Shown here: positions 58,449 through 64,000 of the stretch, in pieces
How positions within the stretch are numbered: the stretch's first letter is position 1
Layout of the letters: every line of letters begins with the position of its first letter
Assembly (NCBI GenBank): GCA_039583875.1
Contig: CM077149.1
Location: forward strand, 27,107,194-27,171,193
DNA: 64,000 bases
Direction of reading: 5' to 3'
Origin: Platanthera guangdongensis
Lineage: Eukaryota > Streptophyta > Magnoliopsida > Asparagales > Orchidaceae
Made by a program: the position numbers and the translations under genes
The notes under the pieces: model-generated
Database searches by the model: none
The model's input: the letters and a program-made list of their open reading frames with translations, nothing else
Told to the model about the DNA's origin: nothing

Positions 58449-58817
58449 TCAGAGATGATACTTGATGCTGAGCCTGTTACAACTGCTGATGGCGACACCC
58501 ACCGCTTCCTAATCCATTGGCGTGATCGGCCACCTTCGGATGACTCTTGGGTACTCGAGACGGAGCTGCAGAGTTTGGATGCCGCTCTCCTTCACCGCTA
58601 TCGCTTGGACCACGCAACAGAGATGCTTGCATTTGAGCGGGGGAGGATTGATGGAGTGCCCCCTCCTCCACCATTTGAAGATGATGCTGACGATGTTGAT
58701 GATGATCCGGTTGATAAGGCAATACAACTCAAGGACGTGAGGTGGCACGATGACGCTAACGGAAGACTACGCTATAACCTCCGCTCGCGGCGTGCTACAG
58801 CCACTGCAAAGAATTAG
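58449..58817 (+). pseudogene. pol: Gypsy-2 chromodomain and polyprotein C-terminus
   Basis: 120 codons from 58455: ILDAEPVTTADGDTHRFLIH then WRDRPPSDDSWV match the chromodomain fold (strands, conserved Trp, acidic end), followed by LQSLDAALLHRYRLDH. An acidic, proline-rich segment (PPPPPFEDDADDVDDD) and the terminal LRYNLRSRRATATAKN are encoded in the first 170 bases of the 3' LTR. In relatives this domain binds methylated histone H3 and directs integration. Here it is cut from its integrase by LTR type B. Confidence 0.82.
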
Positions 58818-59706
58818 CCTTATCATTTCATTTTCTTAAACTCTATTTGGAATATAAAATTATCCTATGTTTAAGTGATAATTTTATATTTATTGCATGT
58901 TTTATTATTTTTAAGTTTGAACAATTTTAATGTTGGTGTGCATTTAGCCATTCGGATGGATGAGATGACATCTCCATCATGGATGGTTAAGGCTTGTTTG
59001 TAACTACTATATAAGGAGGATTTCCTATGAGATAATTAGAAAGATTGAAACCTAATTTTCTCCTTGAGAAATTTCGGCAAAGAGGAGTTCTCTCCAAGCC
59101 GCCGCCACCTAGCTTGTGGTGTGAAGCCACCGCCCCCTTGCTCCCTCCATCCGTTCGATGTGACTCCAGTGCAGCTTCCTTCGGTGCGACTCCTTGGAAG
59201 AAGGTTGCAAACCCTTCGGTGTGACGCCGGTGGATCCGTGGAGAGAGTGATTCTCCCACAGTTATCTTGTGTGAAAAGCTTTCCGGTTGGGTAATCTCTT
59301 CCCTCTCCCTTGTGTGATTCTCTTCTTTAGTTGTGGTGGTTTCACACTCGTTTTCTCCGAAAGGTTACTTTAATCGCTGCAAGTTTTGAATCGAAATCGC
59401 CGTTGCTAGGCTTTTTAATTCCGGATCGGGTGGATCCTATTTGCCTGAGCGGATATTGGCCTATAGCCTTGGTCTTGCTCTCAAAAAGGAGTGGCAACCT
59501 TTGTGTTTTCTTGGGGAATATTCCGACTCAAATTTCCGATCGTTGTTTTCGAGTCGACCATTCCTCCTTTGTTATTTGTGCTGCGTTTTTGCGACGAGAA
59601 ACTATTGTGGGTGATATGTGCTGTGTAGGTGCGGTATATCTACGACATGTAGTGCGGAGATAGAGGGTTATCTTCATGGAGATCTCCGATTCCGGACACC
59701 CCTACA
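58646..59706 (+). repeat. Gypsy-2 3' LTR (type A)
   Basis: Collinear with 51300-52367, ending CACCCCTACA, then the CCAAC duplication. The start is uncertain by a few bases, because the first dinucleotide is changed relative to the left copy. The TATA-like box is at 59007-59016. No polypurine tract is evident before it, as the upstream DNA is coding. Confidence 0.88.
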
Positions 59707-60758
59707 CCAACTGATATGTCTCCAATCACTTGAGATCTGGGGTGATCCCTAAGTGTGACAGAATCAGTGAGTGGAGTTGGTTGTGCAACAGTATTTGGAA
59801 TTAATTCCTCCTGTGGAATTGTATTTGCTGTTGGTAGAGATTCATTTTCTTCAACTTCTTCTTCTTCACTTTCTTCAATGACTTGTGGAGAGAGATGAGT
59901 TGGCACCTCTTGGGTGAGGTTTAGTCCATCCAAGGTCTCACACAAGTGGGGTACCTAAAAGTTGCTATTGTTGGAAACTTCTTTCTCCTTGCAATACATA
60001 TTAGTCTCATCAAATAAAACATGAATAGACTCTTCAATTTTCAATGTTGATTTGTTTAAAACCCTATAGGCCTTGCTTACTTGGGAGTGTCCTAGAAAAA
60101 CTCCCTCTTCAGCCTTAGCCTCAAACTTTCTAATGTATTTCTTGTTATTATTATGTATATAACAGGTACAACCAAATACTTTAAAATATCTTATTTTAGG
60201 TTTCTTACCTTTGAGTAATTCATAGGGAGTCATGTTCTTTAGTTTGTGAATTAAGCTCCTGTTCAGGACATAATTTGCTGTGCTGACAGCCTCTGCCCAA
60301 AAGGTTAGGGGCATGTAAGCATCTGCAAGCAATGTACCTGCAGCTTCAATGAGTGTCCTATTTTTCCTTTCAGCCACCCTATTTTGTTGGGGAGTTCTAG
60401 GAGCTGAGAAGCAATGCTTGATACCTTCGTTCTCACAGAACTCATGCATAAGAAGAGACTCAAACTCTGTGTCATGATCACTTCTGATCAATGCAACATG
60501 AGTAGAGATCTCAATCTGTATGGTCCTGAGAAAATCTGTAAGAACCTTGAATGTATCTGACTTTGATCTCAGAAAGAATACCCAACTGAACCTGGAGAAG
60601 TCATCCACTATAACCAAAGTGTAGGATTTCCATCCTAGGCTTTGTACAGCAATGAGTCCAAAGATATCCAAATGTAGCAAGTACAAAATCCTAGGTGAAC
60701 CACTCTTATTAACAGATTTAAAACTAGTTTTAGTTTGCTTGCCTAATTGACAAGCCAT
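59707..60758 (-). CDS. pol: Sire-1B integrase and linker
   Basis: 60758-59955 (267 codons): CQLGKQTKTSFKSVNKSG, HLDIFGLIAVQSLGWKS, LIRSDHDTEFESLL, PRTPQQNRVAERKNRTL and WAEAVSTANYVLNRSL, so the catalytic Asp, Asp and Glu are present. VFGCTCYIHNNNKKYIRKF and [19 protein letters not shown] end the integrase. 59945-59707 is the acidic linker ending in ISVGV, where Gypsy-2 has inserted before QTRHQLTQD (51299). Confidence 0.88.
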
Positions 60759-61298
60759 GCAGAGACCTTCCTTCTTGTAGAGACCAGAAGGTAGACCACT
60801 TACAAGGTTGTGCTTAGATAGCCTAGCAATGTTTTTCAGATTTACATGACCTAGTCTTTTGTGTCATAAGTCATTCTGATTACTAGTTAAGTTAAGTAAG
60901 CAGATATCAGTTTTGGCAAAAAGAAAATTTACTAAGTATATGTTGTCTTGTCTACTTCCAGTTAAAACTGTTTAGTTGTTTTTATCAATAATAGAACTAG
61001 TGGATGGGTTAAAGTGTACCTGATAACCATCATCACATAACTAACTTATGAAGATGAGGTTATGCTTGAGTCCACTTACATATATCACCTTTTTAAATGT
61101 GACAGCTCCTATTCTCACTTCTCCAAATCCTTCTGACTGACCACATTTGGAGTCACCAAAGATAACCTTTGGCCCCAGCTTGTACTTGTAGTTGATTAAG
61201 ATGTCCTTGCTGCCATTCATGTGTTTGGAGCAGCCACTATCCCGGTACCAAGTTTGATTTACCCCTGGACAATTCTTCACCTGCAATAAAAAAAATAG
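60759..61298 (-). pseudogene. pol: Sire-1B protease and pre-integrase
   Basis: 61286-61041: VKNCPGVNQTWYRDSGCSKH, KLGPKVIFGDSKCGQSEGF, VSGLKHNLIFIS. The protease DSG is present. Several stops lie in 61040-60760 (for example near 61038, 60975 and 60868) within the zinc-binding part (RLGHVNLKNIARLSKHNL). The start of this segment is the splice-like CAG at 61281-61283. Confidence 0.82.
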
Positions 61299-62549
61299 TT
61301 AATGGTTTTTGACCCAGGTTACCTTGGGTCCTTTGTATGGCTGATAAGAAAAACTAGAAATAATAGAGAATTCAGGTTGGGACTTATATCCTAGGAGGTG
61401 ATATCTCCTAGGTGGGATGATCCAATCAGCTAGTGGATTAAATTGTTTCTTAGGAACATGTGAGTTGTTGTTACAGTTTTGATTAAGTCTTCCTGGGTTC
61501 GACAAATTGTTGTAAGTTCGTCGACCAGAGTTCGACGAATTGGGTTGAGATCGTCGATCTCTGCCCAGAGAATGAACATGTTCATTCTTTGTGCCCCACG
61601 TTCGTCGACCTCTGCTCGACGAACCATACAAAGTTCATCGATCGCAGTTAGACGAATGATTCGTATTGTAGTTTGCGTTTAGAGATCGTCGTTCTGAGTT
61701 CGACGATCTGTTCCGATATCGTCGATCTGGGTTCGACGATAACTGCTGAACATTGTTTTTTTTATCATTCTTTTGATTTTTAATTTTATCCTTTGCTTCA
61801 ATTTGTTCCAGAATTTTATTAACTTTATTTACTTGTTCAGTATTTTTCTTTCCTTTATCAGAGATGAAATTTACTTATTTTGAAAAATGATTCCTTTGGA
61901 TTAGGATTGGTTCACTAGATGTGGCTCCTAATCCTAATCTACAGTTATTTGTTCTATCATTAACTGTGCTGGTTATATCTAGAAATTTCAAACTTCTGCC
62001 ATTTAATGATTCTTCTAACATCTTAGCTTTGCTAAGTTCTGATTTCAGAAAACTGATTTGTTCATTTGCAGATTTTAGTTCACTAGACAGAGTTGCATTT
62101 TCAGAGGTGATTTTATCTAGGTCATTCAATTTTTCTCTGATAAGTTTGATTACCTTCTCAGAGCTTATTAAATCTAAGCATAAGTTTTTAAATTCAAATT
62201 TAAATTCATCAGATTCAAAATCATAAGATGCTATTACCTGATCTTCAGCTGACAGATTTTCTTTATGATCAGATTCATCTGTATATGATCTGCTGCTGAT
62301 TGCACCAATTGCCATGAGGCATACCTCCTTTGCCTTGGCCTCCTCTTCTTCTTCACTGGAGCTGGAAGATGTATATTCATCTTCTGTGTCACTCCATGTT
62401 TCAGCCACAAATCCTTTTGTCCTTCTTTTTGTGCTTGCTGGAAGAGGGCTTGCTGTAGTGCTTGCTTCTTGATTCTTTATCTTTTTTTCTTTCCTTTTTT
62501 TGATTTTCAGGACATTCAGACATGAAATGTCCTGGTTTTCTGCACCCAT
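61299..62549 (-). pseudogene. gag: Sire-1B gag C-terminal part (coiled coil and repeat-encoded linker)
   Basis: 62549-61875: TKGFVAETWSDTEDEYTSS, an acidic run, then helical sequence (CLDLISSEKVIKLIREKL, NATLSSELKSANEQISFLK). 61875-61640 is broken by stops. 61631-61299 has MYGSSSRGRRTWGTKNEHV, GRDRRSQPNSSNSGRRTYNN, ADWIIPPRRYHLLGYKS, GPKVTWVKNH, ending at TAA 61299-61301. The SSN/RR words translate the TCGTCGAAC/GTCGACGA motifs. Confidence 0.82.
61495..61745. repeat. TCGACGAA motif cluster in the Sire-1B gag linker
   Basis: About twelve copies, such as GTTCGTCGACC, GTTCGACGAATTG, ATCGTCGATCT and TCTGCTCGACGAACC, inside gag coding sequence. This is the third place in Sire-1, after the LTR and the pol-ORF3 spacer, with the same word. 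Confidence 0.85.
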
Positions 62550-63414
62550 AACACACTACCTCTTTAGTGGGGGTTTTGTCATACCTTGGCTGACTGTCAT
62601 TTTTGGATGACTTCCTTCTAAAGTCTTTCCTTGTCAGTTTGAAGAATCTCTTGGCAAATAGACTCATCAGCTCTTCATTGACTATTGGGGCTTTAGTTTC
62701 TTCAGCAGCCTTGAATGTAATGGATTGTTCTTTCCTTGCTGGGGCAGGAGTCCTGTGTTCCACTACCTCTCTGGACTTGATTAGCTGCTCATATGACTTT
62801 AGTTTTTGTAACAGAGATTCAGTTGAAATCTCATTCAGGCATCTGTCCTCCTTGATGGGCCAGATCCTGGTGTCCCATGATCTTGGGAAGCACATTAGGA
62901 TCTTTTCATTAACTTCTGTCAAAGTGATTTCTTCATCTAAGGTCCTTAGCTCACTGATGATGGAGCTAAGCTTGTTGTACATCACTTCAACTGTCTCTGC
63001 CTCATCCTTCTTGAAATTTTCATATTGTGTTATGAGGTGTGATTTTCTATCTTTGCTCTCATCTGCTGAGTCAGCAACCATTTGATTGAGTGAATCCTAG
63101 ATTGCTTTTGCAGAGGTGCACTCAGCCACCTTCTGAAAAATGTCATCTGACATAGTCTGAGCAAATATGTTCATGGCTTTGGCATCCACAATCTTTGCTT
63201 TCTTCTAAGCTTCAGTCCACTCAGGTGGTGGGACTACATTATTGCTGGAAGATGTTGTAGCTGTGGATGCCTATGGGGGACCTGTCAAAATAGAATTAGA
63301 GGTGTCTTCATCAATGGAATTCATATATAACCTAATTCTTGCCTTCCATATGGCAAACTTATTAAGGTTGCAAACTGGAGGTCTGATGCTTGCATAATCC
63401 TTGTTCTGTGCTAT
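62401..63414 (-). pseudogene. gag: Sire-1B gag N-terminal part with zinc knuckle
   Basis: The start position (63414-63412) reads ATA, where Sire-1A has ATG (AQNKDYAS follows in both), so the initiation codon is lost. Stops occur near 63280, 63210 and 63100. 63081-62401 is open: DRKSHLITQYENFKKDEAET, VMYNKLSSIISELRTLDEE, EISTESLLQKLKSYEQLIKS, then the zinc knuckle CYGCRKPGHFMSECP near 62555-62510. A frameshift near 62480-62500 leads into the coiled-coil part. Confidence 0.85.
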
Positions 63415-63505
63415 GGTGTGTTTATAATTTAAATGAAGATAAAATACTGTATAGATCTAACAAAGGATCTTTTGGTTCAAGATTTAACTTGTACAACCAA
63501 AGAAA

Positions 63506-63520
63506 CCTGCTCTGATAGCA
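63506..63520 (-). other. Primer-binding site of Sire-1B (mutated)
   Basis: Minus-strand TGCTATCAGAGCAGG, the expected TGGTATCAGAGCAGG with G to C at the third base, three bases from the LTR end. Confidence 0.82.
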
Positions 63521-63522
63521 AT

Positions 63523-64000
63523 TGAAAGTGAGTGTTAGATCAGAAATACTCTAGAGGGGGGTGAATAGAGTATTCTTAAAATTTATTAACTACTATTACA
63601 GCTTTTGTTGTAAATCAAAAGTGCAGAAATTAATAACCTGGCAACCAATAAATCTAAATCACAAGCACAGCAAGAACAAAAGAAAAGGAGACAACCAGAC
63701 GACACAAGAATTTTATAGTGGTTCCCCAACCTGGGTACATCTACTCTTCTACCACCCTTGGTAGGAATCCACTCATATTTTTGATCAGGTGCCTGACACC
63801 AATGAGCTTTTGATTAGGTGCTCAAAAACCAACACAAGTCTTTTGATCAGGAGACTTGCAACCAAGGAATCACTTTTAAAGGGAGATGACAACCCTTACA
63901 GAGGTGGGGGTGTGAGAGTGATGGAAGTCTTCTTTTCTCAAGCACAATGAGAAGACTATGTGGATTCAATGATGTTGTCAAAGCTCCCCTTGAGATGAAA
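63523..64000 (-). repeat. 5' LTR of Sire-1B (continues past the window)
   Basis: Starts TGAAAGTGAGTGTTAGATC and matches 44180 onward closely (CTAGAGGGGGGTGAATAG, TTTTATAGTGGTTCCCCAAC, GAGACTTGCAACCAAGG). The window ends about 480 bases into it. Confidence 0.9.

Larger units (their letters stand above)
51300..59706 (+). mobile_element. Gypsy-2: Reina/CRM-like chromovirus inserted in Sire-1B, hybrid 3' end
   Basis: LTRs 51300-52367 and about 58646-59706. Target duplication CCTAC (51295-51299) / CCAAC (59707-59711); the related sequence near 42860 reads ACACCAACTGAC, confirming the site. Inside, on the plus strand: primer-binding site, gag, protease, RT, RNase H and integrase. A different LTR (57241-58448) follows, then a chromodomain. 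Reading frames contain about five stops and four frameshifts. Confidence 0.9.
42379..64000 (-). mobile_element. Sire-1B: minus-strand Sire copies joined through a shared LTR
   Basis: From right to left on the minus strand: 5' LTR (63523 to beyond the window), gag, protease, integrase and linker down to 59707. Then comes Gypsy-2 (51300-59706), RT and RNase H (51299-49698), the repeat spacer, ORF3 (49290-46342), a polypurine tract and an LTR (44180-46154). Left of that LTR a second, shortened copy (44179-42385) starts abruptly in the integrase region and stops at the RT start. The family is that of Sire-1A, in the opposite direction. Confidence 0.85.

Noticed and set aside
595..63520. Possible tRNA gene fragments (TGGTATCAGAG)
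   Set aside because: These are 15-18 base primer-binding sites next to LTR ends, with no cloverleaf around them.

Overview
The window is nuclear DNA from a flowering plant, almost certainly one with a large, repeat-rich genome. I see no host gene, tRNA, rRNA or bacterial feature. Essentially every base belongs to LTR retrotransposons inserted into one another. Evidence: tRNA-iMet type primer-binding sites (TGGTATCAGAG...), purine tracts, TG...CA long terminal repeats, short target-site duplications, and gag/protease/integrase/RT/RNase H proteins of plant Copia (Sire and Tork-like) and Gypsy chromovirus (Tekay/Del-like and Reina/CRM-like) lineages. Element names below (Copia-1, Sire-2 and so on) are labels for this window only.

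Layout. 1-5235 (+): a badly decayed Sire-lineage Copia element (Copia-1). 5236-24298 (-): a decayed Tork-like Copia element (Copia-2). Its reverse transcriptase is split by a 16-kb nested insertion at 7025-23088. That insertion is a non-coding, large-LTR (LARD-like) element on the minus strand, and its left LTR was itself hit by an almost complete Tekay/Del-type chromovirus (Gypsy-1, 8580-18563, minus). 24299-42378 (+): a Sire element (Sire-1A) split by a complete second-family Sire element (Sire-2, 27988-40803, minus). Near 42380 Sire-1A meets, head to head, a minus-strand relative (Sire-1B) that runs to the window end. An internal LTR at 44180-46154 serves both a truncated copy on its left and a long copy on its right. 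The long copy is split by a Reina/CRM-like chromovirus (Gypsy-2, 51300-59706, plus) that carries a foreign LTR between its integrase and its chromodomain.

How the parts work. Each autonomous element encodes Gag (particle), protease, integrase, RT and RNase H. The two Sire families add a third reading frame (ORF3, about 950-1000 codons) downstream of pol. None looks able to move by itself now: stops and frameshifts are general, Sire-2 has lost one RT catalytic aspartate and the integrase glutamate, and Copia-1 has lost the RT active-site motif. Gypsy-1 keeps its visible catalytic motifs but has a few breaks.

The most interesting signal is not a gene. Four element families carry dense arrays of short palindromic or inverted motifs: GTGTCGACAC in Sire-2; GTTCGACGAA/TTCGTCGAGC in Sire-1; hairpins around ACACGCCCGTGT in Gypsy-1; GCGTTGAGTG/CACTCAACGC plus TTCGACGAA in the LARD. 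In both Sire families the same family-specific motif fills the LTR and also the spacer between pol and ORF3. Gypsy-1 hairpin arms co-vary between units. Separately, three Sire copies share an in-frame TAA at the gag/pol boundary embedded in what looks like a branch point and 3' splice site.
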